The position numbers and the translations under genes were made by a program. From NCBI RefSeq assembly GCF_000002995.4, contig NW_025062475.1:4626528-4690527 (forward strand): a DNA stretch of 64,000 nucleotides. Reading direction: 5' to 3'. Each line of letters begins with the position of its first letter. Position 1 is the first letter of the stretch. Below are positions 27,141 through 37,260 of this stretch, piece by piece. The notes under the pieces were generated by a model. It had not been told where the DNA came from, did no database searches, and saw nothing but the letters and a program-made list of their open reading frames with translations. The DNA is from Brugia malayi. Taxonomy: Eukaryota; Nematoda; Chromadorea; Rhabditida; Onchocercidae.

Positions 27141-27789
27141 TTTATTTAGTGCTTTGCGATGTTTAAATCCGCCACAAATTTGTCCTTTCTTAATCATTAC
27201 GATGTTTATTAACCTTCATTCTACAATACAATAAACTATAGAATTTATATAAAAAACAAAAGAAGGCTCGTTTTTCTTCTTTTCTTACCAAGTGGATAAG
27301 TTAAAATATCAAGCAATTAAAAAAAAAAAAAAAACTAGTTAAAAAAAGAAAACTTTAAAAAGAAAGATATGATAAGAAATCCGCAAATGCTATCGAAGTA
27401 AGGATAGTGCACGTGAAATCCTATTAGTTGTTCATATCTCTGATACGTAATTACTAATCTAGTATATGCATGTAAAACGTTTACATAACATGTAGGTGAA
27501 TCTTTATTATTATCATGACCTATTACTATTATTATTATTGCTGTCACTGTTCAAATGCATGAAGAAATTGAATATTTTGAATTTGAAGTTATTTTCTTCA
27601 CAAAGTCATCGGAATATTATTGACGAAATGAACGAATTTCCCACACTTGAAAGTTGGGTAGATCAGTGTTACAATTTTATCATAAAAATAAGTTTGCTCA
27701 CTATGCTTTTTGATAATTTTGCCGTTAGCGCTATTTTCTTTGCACTGTTTAACCTCCTTTTACTATTGGAAGTGGTAAAGAACTACTAA
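27141..27789. other. Intergenic, no supported gene
   Basis: AT-rich DNA. A + strand open frame (about 97 codons, Leu/Ile-rich, with hydrophobic stretches) covers 27496-27789 but shows no motif. Its last 50 bases resemble about 35930-35985 in unit A, so at least part of it is a relic of the duplicated upstream region. Confidence 0.4.
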
Positions 27790-27960
27790 AAGTGCTAAAC
27801 TTAGAATAATAACAATTTTGTCAATGTTAACATCATGTGAGAAACTTAAGCTATTTATGCGTACAAATAGACATTATAAATTTATAAAATCCAATAATAT
27901 TTGTGTTCGAAAAATTTAAATTTCCCCTATTGATTCTAAGCTTCATTTCGTGATAATTCA
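27790..27960. repeat. Relic of the duplicated unit's upstream flank
   Basis: This stretch matches 32950-33120 (and 54400-54560, 63340-63500) with few changes, for example around AACTTAAGCT and AAATTTCCCCTATTGA. In the units it lies about 1.4-1.6 kb upstream of the constant exon. Here it sits just downstream of the unit A zinc-finger array, suggesting that an earlier unit once lay to the left. Confidence 0.75.
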
Positions 27961-28140
27961 AAAAAATCAAATAAAAGGAATATTTCTTACTTGATTAATT
28001 AGCTACTTTATTTGAATAATGTCAATTCATTTATGTAATGATTAATTTTTATTGGCTGAAATTTTCATAAGGAGAAAAATTGCAAATGTGTATTTACTCC
28101 ATAAAATAAGATAGATTTATGAATATCAACAAAATTGTAA

Positions 28141-28202
28141 AATTTCTGCATCATTCTGATGATAGCACCAGAAATGCCGTGTAGCTTCTCATTCTTGAGC
28201 AC
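28141..28202 (-). repeat. Left arm of a 62-bp inverted repeat flanking the zinc-finger gene
   Basis: The reverse complement matches 31888-31949 at 55 of 62 positions by eye. The arms face each other across the whole unit A zinc-finger gene. In unit B the left arm is split by the BEL/Pao fragment inserted at 48358. Confidence 0.8.
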
Positions 28203-28474
28203 CTTATCGTATTTCTTCCGAAATATTCGCGAATTGTTAATTGCTTTCTGTTACGGCTAGAATGAATATACCAAAAGGTAAAAAAGTTTGCCGAAATTTG
28301 GCCTAATGGAGCAATTAAGTGCTTCTTTACATGGCTTTTTTTTTGCATCGCATTATTTACTGAATTTTGTATAGCTATTATACAACGTTTTCATGTGCAC
28401 ATTTTCAGCACATTTTCTCGTGCATTTCGCTTCAAACAGACAAATATGTTTGAAGTCTTGCTAAATTTGTGAAA

Positions 28475-28746
28475 CTAACGTGGAGCTTTCGTACAATGCT
28501 TCCTATGAGCGCTTAGATTATTCCTATAGATGAAAATTTTGCCACAATTTTCGCACTGAACATTAATTTTGTGTGTTTCCTGATGAATGGAGAATGATGA
28601 TGGATGAGTGAATGTTCGCCCACAACCGGGCACTCTGCATTCATAAATAAAAGGTTTGGGATGCGTTTTTCTGTGAGCTATGTACTCACTGTAATTCTTT
28701 GTTTTCATAGTACATCCGACATGGAGGCACTCGTAATTTTCCTCAT
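28475..28746 (-). CDS. Alternative terminal exon A4: three zinc fingers
   Basis: Acceptor TTTTTCAG, then 272 nt ending in TAG-type stop after C-T-K-A-P-R. The first two bases complete a codon split after the G of the constant exon (GAT, Asp). Finger 1 is C-x4-C-x12-H-x3-H, finger 2 is the same type (C-R-V-P-G-C, then GRTFTHPSSFSIH), and finger 3 is C2HC (CENCGKIF, ending H-R-K-H-C). This cassette lies farthest from the constant exon, about 2.2 kb away. Whether it is used in transcripts cannot be told from the sequence. Confidence 0.75.
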
Positions 28747-28859
28747 CTGAAAAATTCTTTTACAACATTTGTTTTTATAATTCTATCGATATACTTAACA
28801 GCTCAGGTCACAGTTCTTTACTAGTTTTCTCATGTATTTAAAATTTTTTTTTTTTGTAA

Positions 28860-28910
28860 ATTTTCCGCTGCGATGAAATCATATCCAGTCCTCGATTCTT
28901 TGCTGTTAAT
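28860..28910 (-). pseudogene. Relic of the constant exon's 3' end (A3/A4 interval)
   Basis: On the minus strand this reads KESRTGYDFIAAENL. The D-F-I-A-A-E-N part corresponds to D-L-V-T-A-K-N near the end of the constant exon. A related motif occurs in every other cassette interval, about 150-170 bp before the acceptor. Confidence 0.45.
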
Positions 28911-29124
28911 ACCTACAATTTTACACATTCATTCCATTCCTTAAACAGCAGATACAGTTTATCTTTTTTTATGTTGAATATAAATGAGAAGGATCTATCT
29001 CTTTGTTGAGTCTTTGTTAAATATTGATCTAATGAATTTTGTACTGCTATATAATGAATCTTTCTCAGCTGTGCATTTCACTCCAGGAAGGCAAACATGT
29101 TAGAGTTCTGCTAAATTTGTGAAA

Positions 29125-29396
29125 CTAACGTAGAGCTTTCGTACAATACTTCTTGTGAGACCTCAAATTATTTTTTGAGTTGAAAATTTTGCCACAGTTC
29201 CCGCACTGAAGTTTAGGCCCATGTGCTTCCTGATGGTTGTAGAATGATGATGAATGATTGAATGTTAGCCCACAACCGGGCACTCTGCATTCATATATAA
29301 AAGGTTCGGGATGTGTTTTTCTGTGAGTTATGTATTCCTTGCGACTGTTCATTTTCATTGTGCACCCGACGTGGGGGCACTCATATTTTTTCTCAT
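29125..29396 (-). CDS. Alternative terminal exon A3: three zinc fingers
   Basis: Same design as the other cassettes: acceptor TTTTTCAG, phase 1 entry (Asp), 272 nt. It reads DEKKYECPHVGC, two C-x4-C-x12-H-x3-H fingers, then a C2HC finger (CGNCGKIF...H-K-K-Y-C) and a stop after T-K-A-L-R. Finger 2 has Leu in place of the usual Arg before T-F (GLTFNHSSSF). Nearly identical to B3. Confidence 0.75.
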
Positions 29397-29554
29397 CTGA
29401 AAAATTCTTTTGTAACATTTGTTTTCATATTTCCATCGTACCAATTTGTAATTAATTAACGCATTTTGAAGACTGATCATTAAAATGCTTGTGATAATAT
29501 ACTTCAAATAGCTTCTTTACTTGTTTTTTAATGTATTTAAATGAAAAATGTAAG

Positions 29555-29605
29555 TGTAGATTTCCTGATGCGATGAGATCATCAGTTCTTGATTTTTTAC
29601 TGTTT
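29555..29605 (-). pseudogene. Relic of the constant exon's 3' end (A2/A3 interval)
   Basis: Reads KKSRTDDLIASGNLH on the minus strand. T-D-D-L-I-A-S-G-N parallels I-T-D-L-V-T-A-K-N in the constant exon. No start, signal peptide or donor remains. Confidence 0.45.
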
Positions 29606-29840
29606 AATATCCACAATTTCACGTAAAAGCAAAGGCCTTCTTAAGAAAATAACTTTTAAACTTATTCCATTCCTTGAACAGCAGGTACTGCTTATCTTTC
29701 TTTTTGTTGAATATAAACGAGAAGGATCTATTTCTTTAGTGAATTTGTACTGCTATACAACGGTTTTTTCTCAACACATTTTAATGTGCATTTCACTTCA
29801 GATAGACAAACATGTTTAAAGTTCTGCTAAATTTGTGGAA

Positions 29841-30112
29841 CTAACATGCAGCTTTCGCGCAGCGTTTCTTATGAAAGAACAGATGGCTCTTATACTTGAA
29901 AATTTTACCACAGCTTCCACATTGAAGTTTAAGTCCATGTGTTTTCTGATGACCGGAGAATGTTGATGGGTGATTGAATGTTAACCCACAACCGGGCATT
30001 CTGCATTCATAAATAAAAGGTTTGGGGTGCGTTTTCTTGTGAGCTACGTATTCATTGTAATTCTTCGTTTTCATAGTACACCCGACATGGAGACACTCGT
30101 AATCTTCGTCAT
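29841..30112 (-). CDS. Alternative terminal exon A2: three zinc fingers
   Basis: 272 nt behind the acceptor TTTTCCAG, phase 1 entry. It begins DDEDYECLHVGC; finger 2 is CRMPGCGLTFNHPSTFSGH, finger 3 a C2HC finger (CGSCGKIFKYKSHLFFH, then K-K-R-C), stop after A-K-A-A-C. It differs from its unit B counterpart at about ten residues, many more than seen between A3 and B3 or A4 and B4. Confidence 0.75.
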
Positions 30113-30279
30113 CTGGAAAATTGTTTTATAACATTCCTTTTTGCAATCCTATCATAGCAATTTGCAATTAATTAACGCAATTTAAAAACTGGTCATAAAA
30201 ATGTCGGTGATAATATATCTCATATAGCTTAGGTCACCTTTTCTTAGTTCTTTTTTCGTCTGTTTAAACAAAAAACGTA

Positions 30280-30330
30280 GTGGATTTTCCGCTGTGATAA
30301 GATCATGATTCTTTAGTATTTATATCACAA
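30280..30330 (-). pseudogene. Relic of the constant exon's 3' end (A1/A2 interval)
   Basis: The minus strand reads KNHDLITAENPL. D-L-I-T-A-E-N matches D-L-V-T-A-K-N of the constant exon, and 16 of 22 bases agree over that stretch. This is the clearest of the relics. Confidence 0.5.
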
Positions 30331-30567
30331 TTTCACGTAAAAGCATAAGACTTTTTAAGAAAATAATTTTTAAGTTTATCGGATTCTGAGAACAGCAAGT
30401 ACTGCTTATTGTTTTTTATATGGAACATAAACGAGAAGAATCTCTTTATTGAGTTCTTTGTGTCAAATTAATTCTTCACTGCTATACAACAATATTTCTC
30501 AGCTGTGCATTCCACTTCAGGTAGACAGTCAGGTAAAAAATGTTCAAAATTTTCTGAATTTGTGGAA

Positions 30568-30839
30568 CTAACATGGAACATTCGCACAGCGTTTCCCGTG
30601 AGCGTTTAGTCTATACTTCGAGTTGAAGTTTTTGCCACAATTTTCGCACTTAAGTTTAGGCCCGTGTGTTTTCTGGTGATTGACGAGTGTTGACTGATGA
30701 GTGAATGTTCGTCCACAACCGGACACTTTGCATTCATAAATAAAAGGTTTGGGATGCGTTCTTCTATGAACCATGTATTCCTGGTGACTTTTTGTTTTCA
30801 TAGTACATCCGACATGGGGACACTCATAATTTTTCTTAT
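30568..30839 (-). CDS. Alternative terminal exon A1: three zinc fingers
   Basis: The cassette nearest the constant exon (intron of 129 nt), so the default splice partner. After acceptor TTTTTCAG it reads DKKNYECPHVGC, finger 1 ending H-R-R-T-H, finger 2 CKVSGCGRTFTHQSTLVNH, finger 3 CENCGKNFNSKYRLNAH then G-K-R-C, and a stop after A-N-V-P-C. Spliced to the constant exon it gives a 281-residue secreted protein. Linkers H-P-K-P-F and H-G-P-K are not the TGEKP type of classical DNA-binding arrays. Confidence 0.82.
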
Positions 30840-30968
30840 CTGAAAAATTCTTCTATAACATTTGTTTTTGCAATTAGCATCTTCCATTTATCATTTGGTA
30901 AATAATTGTTATAGTTTGGAAAGTGATTATGGTTTTAATTTATATTAGAAGCAAAAGCTTAATGTTAC

Positions 30969-31542
30969 CTGTAATGGAAGCGCTTTGCAAAACAAATAAC
31001 TCTGAATTTTTCGCAGTAACGAGATCAGTTATGTTTTCAAATTCCTTAGTACTTGCATCGTTAATTTCGCGGAAATGACTGAGATCTACGAAGTGTAGAG
31101 GGTCGGATGAAATGCTGCTATGCATATTCTCACCATCTGTTCTCGGCAATTCTTGCAACTGAGAGTTTCCTGTTGTAATTGGGACGGTTTCGATTTTCGA
31201 ATCCTCATTGCTTCTATGCTCACTTTTCCACAAATCAGTGAAATCGAAGTGCGAAAAATCAGATGAAATGCTAATCTCCAAATTCCTAGCAGATGATCCT
31301 GGTAATTCTCTACCAGTATTTTCTGGATCTCTTTTATGAACATCAATGCTTGAACCTAGGATCGACTCCAAATTGCTATTATCAAGGATGTTGAAACTAG
31401 TTGAGAAGTACCCATTGCTACAGTCATCCCATGTAATGTCATCGATGTCGAGATTTAGTAGAGAGATAGTTCCATTCTCAGCCAAAACAATACAAAGCAG
31501 AAAGCTCAACCAGATGATTTGTGTCATTGAAATGAAGAGCAA
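30969..31542 (-). CDS. Constant 5' exon of secreted zinc-finger gene, unit A
   Basis: 191 codons plus one base to a GTAACA donor (phase 1). It starts MLFISMTQIIWLSFLLCIVL with a strong signal peptide and likely cleavage after V-L-A before E-N-G. The rest is an acidic, Ser/Asp-rich, cysteine-poor linker with N-x-S/T sites and no known domain. A likely trans-splice acceptor (AAAATTCAG) lies 18 nt before the ATG. Four 272-nt zinc-finger exons follow, any of which would join in phase. The signal peptide argues for secretion, unusual for zinc fingers of this type. The exon appears identical in unit B (52419-52992). Function unknown; a secreted parasite effector is a hypothesis only. Confidence 0.85.
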
Positions 31543-33640
31543 GATGAAAAACTGAATTTTTACAATGACAGAAACACTCCACTGAAAGTTTTTATTTCAG
31601 ATTGGTTGGAATTAAACGACCAAAGGTTTAAACAGTTTTTAATCTGTCTTATTTGCATCATTCCTCATACTTTTTCCCTTTTACTGTAATTTTTCTATTA
31701 TTAAATTAATAGCTGATGAATACGCTTTTGGATTACACGAATAAAAGATTAAAAATTAAATTGTCATGCATGAAAAATTAAATTCATACAGCCATCAATT
31801 GTTACCTGTCGTGTAACTCCTGATAATTAATTAATATCACTTCATCATTTTTCATTAATTTGAAAATATTTCTAAAAGACTCTACAAGTGCGCAAGAATG
31901 AGAAGCTGCACGATATTTCTGATAATATCATCAGAATGATGCAGAAATTCTACAACTTCATTATGATAATTCTAATCATTATTTATCAGATGAATCTCAC
32001 TCTTTTTGTTTCAATATTCTATAACTTTCCAATTCTTTTACTTCTGTTTTTCTTCTCATTGAGTATTACATTTTCAATTTACACTTAACTGACGTACTGT
32101 ACAGGAATCTGACTGAAATGCTAACATTTCATGCTTAATCTAGTAGGATTACGTCACATGAAACACAATAAATCTTTTGTTATTCTCTAGTAAAAAAATC
32201 GGGTGACAAAAATTTTGTTTGAACCAATTGTGAAAAAACATGAATGGATAATGTTATAAAAATGTACAACAGAAAATGTACAACATTTTGACAATTGTTG
32301 TGAGCTAAATTTACATATTTCGCTTTTGTTCTATTCCAACAATCTTTCATCTGCTGAAATTGCATGGAAAGTATTATATTCCATTAATTGACCTCTTTCA
32401 AGTTCACTATTCGACCAGCTTTTATGTCTTGAACGTTTAATTTGATCAGTTGGAATTTGACATTACCAAATTGTTTAATTATATTATTTTTATATCAAAT
32501 GCATTTTTAGTAGGAATAAGTTAATTTTCATTAAAAATAATGTAAATTTAAGTCATTACCAAAAAATAACTGTGCCTACCATTCTCATCAAGACAATTCT
32601 TGAAGAAATTTTAGCGAGAATATGCCATCAATTGGAAATTTTGTATAAATTCTGGTTGAATTACTTCTCTGAATTAGGAAGATACAATGATTCAAACTTT
32701 AAGTTCTTTAATGATTTTTTGTTTTTCAACCATGACTTATTACTTTAATGAAATTCCAATCTACATGCCAACTGGCCAGATGCTATTACTTCTCTGAATT
32801 GGGAAGATTCATTTAACAAGGAAGCAGTCGAAAAGTCTTTATTTTGAGGCTTACAGTGAACACTAAAAACTAGAATGTATTAAACATATGAAAACACACG
32901 ATGAACAGTTTATTTATAAGCTAAACCCGATTTTGAACTAACATGTCAGTACTAAAGTGCTAAACTTACAATCCTAACAATTTTGTCAACGTTAATATCA
33001 TATGAGAAACTTAAGCTAATTATGCGTACACATAGACATTATAAATTTATAAAATCCAATAATATTTGTGCTTGATAAATTTAAATTTCCCCTATTGAAT
33101 CTAAGTTTTACTTCGTGATCTCTCGAAGCTCTCTTTCTCTCTCTCTAAAAATCTCTCGAATCTCTTGAAAATCACTTCATGTAAAGTGTTAAATTGTCAA
33201 TGAGATGTCTGGCCACTGACGTGCACGTAGTCGATGGATTATTGGGCAATTTTTTTTGCTTTTCGAGATGATTTATTACTGTAATCCATTTTCAAAATCA
33301 TCATGAAAAAATGTGCATTTTGTTAAGGTGGAAATACATTTGTCATTCTTTGTGATTGCAATTGTAAGTTCGATGACAAATTAATACTGTCATTTTCTCC
33401 ATTATATCATATTACAAAATAATTACTAACTGTGAAGTGATGTGAGTTCTAACAACAGTTAATGTTTTTCATTACTACAGGAAAGCTAAAGCAAATACTG
33501 TTTTTTAGAATTTGTATAGATTGCTTAGTTAAGGCTTTGTAATATTCTTTCCTTTTTAAGACTTTGATGAGATTTTAGTAGTTTGGAAGTGAAAATGGAT
33601 TAGCGGTTTAGCAAAAACTTGGGAAACAAACTGTATCAGA
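31543..33640. other. Upstream flank of the unit A zinc-finger gene
   Basis: Non-coding, AT-rich and nearly identical in units A, B and C, so promoter and regulatory sequence of the zinc-finger gene should lie here. The right inverted-repeat arm is at 31888-31949. A CT-rich run (CTCTCTTTCTCTCTCTC) lies near 33131. An open frame at 31888-32088 overlaps the inverted-repeat arm and has no other support. Confidence 0.5.
31888..31949 (+). repeat. Right arm of the 62-bp inverted repeat
   Basis: Partner of 28141-28202. Copies also lie at about 53338-53399 (unit B) and 62284-62345 (unit C). In unit C I did not find a left arm. Confidence 0.8.
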
Positions 33641-33668
33641 GATTTATATCGGACTACCGATATAAATC
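33641..33668. repeat. Perfect 12-bp hairpin
   Basis: GATTTATATCGG, loop ACTA, then CCGATATAAATC: a perfect inverted repeat. The same hairpin occurs in unit B at 55090-55117. It is not followed by a T run and is not a bacterial-type terminator. Confidence 0.85.
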
Positions 33669-33816
33669 ATATTGATTTGGTATATAATTTCTTCTTTGAC
33701 TTTGGCCACACTACAGCAACGTCAAGATTGCTTTATATATTTTATGCTTCAACACAATTGAAACAATTGAAAAGTCGTAACACAAGAAGAATCATTGCCT
33801 GAAATGAGAGAATATA

Positions 33817-34316
33817 ATGGAAATTGCTGATGACGACAATCCGAAATATAAGGTTAAAGAAAATAAAATAAATCACATCTATCACAATAAAACATAATAG
33901 CGTAAAACTCCTCTGCAATTTTTATTAAATTATTATTGATTGTACTTTTAGACACTCTACATTTTTATGGGCAAAAATTTTGGCATTTTTGGCCTTGACA
34001 AACAAAAATCAGGACAACCTGAAAATAGTGTATGTGACCTAGTCTAGTTTAAAATTTTATTTTACATAAAGAAACTAATAAAAAATTATAAGCTATTCAT
34101 TAACATAAATTTGACAGAATAAAATGATTCATTTGTAGCTATTTCCATGGATTATCATAATAAATATGTTTTAAAGATATTGAAACTTTCTAAAATCTCG
34201 AATATTTTATCAAAAAGAAACAAATTGCTTTATTATCGTTGTAGACGATGAAAGGCATATCCGATAAGGATTTTGCTCTAAAATTGAAGAAATCAAAGCG
34301 CGATATGAAACGATAG
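33817..34316 (+). CDS. Doubtful two-exon mini-gene or gene remnant
   Basis: An ATG after an in-frame TGA opens MEIADDDNPKYK, ending at a GTTAAA donor (33817-33852, phase 0). After the acceptor TCGTTGTAG at 34244 a second stretch (34245-34316) reads TMKGISDKDFALKLKKSKR and stops. The phases agree and the product would be 35 residues, charged and Lys-rich. The donor is weak, the protein tiny and no family is recognised, so this may be debris of a larger gene. Unit B carries the same sequence. Confidence 0.2.
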
Positions 34317-34445
34317 CAAAGAAGGATCAGCGGATTGAAATGAATTGGGATACTTTATTTGTGAGTGTTTTTTGGTGGCTGAAATTACCAATAAATAATA
34401 TAAGAGTATGGCAATTAGCTAATAAAAATTTGAGGGATAATTTTC

Positions 34446-34446
<1 letters not shown>

Positions 34447-34475
<29 letters not shown>
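34447..34475. repeat. (AC)n microsatellite, unit A
   Basis: A run of about 14 AC units; the downstream tail (CAAACAAAAAAACACATACA) differs from the unit B copy at 55894, one of the few visible length differences between the units. Confidence 0.9.
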
Positions 34476-34479
<4 letters not shown>

Positions 34480-35552
34480 AAAAAACACATACACCACACC
34501 AGACACCACATGCCACACAAAATACATATTTCAATTTTTTTGTTTCAAATAATCTATAAATATTGATTAGATTGTAAGTAACTTACGACTTTTTGATTGT
34601 CTTAAAAAAATTTGGCAAATATTACAGTGATTACTGTTCTGCTACGCTTAATATAATTTGTCATAAACGTTTGTCTTCAATTGCAGCAAGCAAAAATATC
34701 GAAAAAGATAATATATTAATATTTATACTATCAACAGAAACTGCGTTAAAAACGAAAAGAAAAAAGACGAAAGAAGTAATTTTGTGGATAATTAATTTCG
34801 CTTGTTTGTTTAAAATATAATTTAATAAAGATTACATTTCATGCCAAAGACAGAAATTTTGCTCATTTATGATAACATGTAACCACAAATACAGATATGC
34901 GGAATTTTATTAAATATTATTCATAAGGAATTATTTCTTCATTTCTTTCACATTTTGTAATGAAAAAAAAAAAAAAAAAAAAACTCTACTATTAAAACTG
35001 ATCCTCGTTATCACATACAAATTATATTTCTGGAAGATTCCATCAATGAAAAATACACTGTCTGGTTACTATTACTTTTAATTACTGTTATTTTTAACTA
35101 CTGCTAGAGTTTATTGAGTGTTAACATCGAATCTATTTCTTTTGAAATGAATGCTTTCAACCTTTTTCGATAGTATGCGGATTTACGTAGGACAAAAGTC
35201 ATTTTCCATTTTATTAATACGAGATTAATTGATCAAAATTTATAATAAACTTGTTGTTAAATTCATGCAATGAGCAAAGATTATTCAGCTTAAAAGAGAA
35301 ACGAAATTGACATGGAATTCATTGTATATTTGCATCGTATCCCTCGAATTCATTCGGTCTTCATTTTTACTTTCAAAAAACGATTGGTAAGTTGCTTGAA
35401 AATCTAAATTGGCCGTCCTTTTCCGTTAGACTGAAAAGTCGCAACCTCAAGGCTCATCAAATTAAAATTTAACTCACTGTAATATGTGTTTGTATTAAAT
35501 TCACATTGCTTCCCTTCATTAAGGCACTAATTCTGGAAACGCTTTGCAAACG

Positions 35553-35852
35553 ATGAAAAACCCACGATTTGCACTTTTCATATTATTTTTTTGCATTTTC
35601 GGCACAGACATATTATTAGTAGCGTCAAAGCGATCCGCTCCGGTAATTTTTGAGAATTTATATAGATATGATGTGACACTGAAAAAAAAAAAAACTAAAA
35701 AATCAAAAGTGCGGGTTCTCAGGGTGAACGATTTTTTTCCCACTGATGTTATCGTCAACGAGAACTATACCCATGTCACCTTTACCTTTCTAAGCACATC
35801 GCAGAATACCGTTACTCCATACGCCACGAGTCTCCTCAATCAATTATTGTAG
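35553..35852 (+). CDS. Putative small secreted protein, unit A
   Basis: A 99-codon frame from ATG, starting MKNPRFALFILFFCIFGTD, a good signal peptide with likely cleavage near V-A-S before K-R-S. A Lys-rich stretch (KKKKTKKSK) encoded by an A run follows, then a segment with N-E-N-Y-T. No family is recognised. In unit B the A run is one base shorter and the frame stops soon after (product 57 codons from the ATG), so at most one copy is intact. A GTAAGT and a TTTTGTTTCAG downstream (35888, 35971) suggest a spliced transcript may once have existed. Confidence 0.35.
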   Translation: MKNPRFALFILFFCIFGTDILLVASKRSAPVIFENLYRYDVTLKKKKTKKSKVRVLRVNDFFPTDVIVNENYTHVTFTFLSTSQNTVTPYATSLLNQLL

Positions 35853-36589
35853 ATTGGACGAATAACTGATGCAATGCTACCTTGGAAGTAAGTTTACCTT
35901 CTAATATCTTCTCATAAGTACACTACTAGCGTTGTTTTCTTTGCATCATTTAACAGTCCTTTTGTTTCAGCACTGGCAGACCACTTGTAGTTCCACTTAA
36001 TAGGATTGTGCAACCATATTTTGTCAGTTTATCCCAACAAAGATAGTTTTCTTGGTTTATGAATGGAAACCGATTCCGTAGAATTTGATTATGTTTGTTG
36101 TTTAAATTAGCATTTGTTCATTCTCGAATTAAATCATTTTTGTCGCAATGCAATAAGTTTCAATTTTATATCACTCGAAAAACTGAAAATCACTATGAAA
36201 TTCTGCTAACTTTTATTTACAATCAAGAAGCGTAACGCTACAAACTGCAAAGTAATAATTGACTAGGCTTTGTTTCCACATGAAAAAGACCATAAAATAC
36301 CCCACGCAGTTTCTTGTGAAATTGTGTACCTTTGTTTTTTCCATTTTTGAAACAATGAATCTTTTATCAAAACAATGAATCCACACTACGACAAGGATAA
36401 TTCTAACTAAAATAGTTTTCTTGGTATCAATTGGATTTATGATTTAAATATAATTCGTATAATATAATACTTAAACTATGGAATTAAAAGAAAGTAACTG
36501 AGAGAACTATCTTGCAATTTGTTGCTTCATAGTATGACCCTCTAGGGTTTTTAGTTCCTTCAATGATTACATTAAAATTATTCCTTCAA

Positions 36590-37260
36590 CTTTTATGGAA
36601 ACAAAACAAGTTGTGAGAGCAGCCTTGAACCTATCGAAAAAAAAAAAAAAAAAAAAAAAAGAATATAATAGCTCGACCTGTAATAAACCCATTAGATCAA
36701 CTAGAAATACATGTATTTTCGGATGTTTCAAATAAAACATACACAGCAGCAATGTATGTTCTCATTATCAAAAAATATGGTAAGAACTCAACATTTCTCA
36801 TTTATGCTAAATCACGTATTGCCCCACTTAAATTACCATACCTCGTTTGGAATTACTTTCAGTACTAATTGGGGTAAAAATTATACAGTTTGTATTGAAG
36901 CAAAAAGATGTGCCTGTAACACTTTGGTCTAATTCTAAATGTGCTCTATTTTGGATCAAAAATTATTCAAGATTATTTCCCGGTTTATACAAAATTGAGT
37001 AGAAGAGATATGAAAGGCAGATTTCACTTCCTGATATCTTCCAAGTGCGCATAATCAAATGAACGTTGTTACTAGAGGAATTCCACCAAGTAAACTCAAA
37101 AACTATCAACCATGATGAAAGGGATTGCAGTGACTTAAATAGCCACAATAGGAATTCAAATACCAAGAAGACGGTGAATTTAATAGAGCAATTATGACAA
37201 CTATTAGAAAGGTAAAGAAAACTTTGAAATCAATAAAATTTCAATTTACAGATGAGAAGC
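36590..37260 (+). pseudogene. Decayed BEL/Pao RNase H fragment, unit A
   Basis: Broken frames match the RNase H region of the element at 38566-44034: EIHVFSDVSNKTYTAAMYV parallels FHVFTDASTVAYAAVVYA, YAKSRIAPLK parallels FAKSRLAPIK, and VTLWSNSKCALFWIKNYSRL parallels VVWSDSRCALHWIQNNSRL. The second Asp of RNase H is Asn here. It begins after an A run of about 24 nt and is present in unit B at about 58015-58700, so it predates the duplication. Confidence 0.8.

Noticed and set aside
27496..27789. 97-codon hydrophobic frame considered as a membrane protein gene
   Set aside because: No motif, no splice signals, and its end is related to duplicated flank sequence at 35930.
28475..30839. Regularly spaced repeats that could suggest a CRISPR array
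   Set aside because: Repeat units are 272-nt coding exons spaced about 650-730 bp apart in a eukaryotic sequence; no short palindromic repeats with unique spacers.
31086..31346. Minus-strand frame inside the constant exon (also in units B and C)
   Set aside because: It overlaps the signal-peptide frame in another phase and starts mid-exon; a shadow frame.
31888..32088. 66-codon open frame conserved in all three units
   Set aside because: Conservation is explained by the near-identical duplication; it overlaps the inverted-repeat arm and is hydrophobic through T-rich DNA.
32180..32365. 61-codon minus-strand frame conserved in three units
   Set aside because: Same reason: the whole flank is conserved, and the frame has no recognisable motif.
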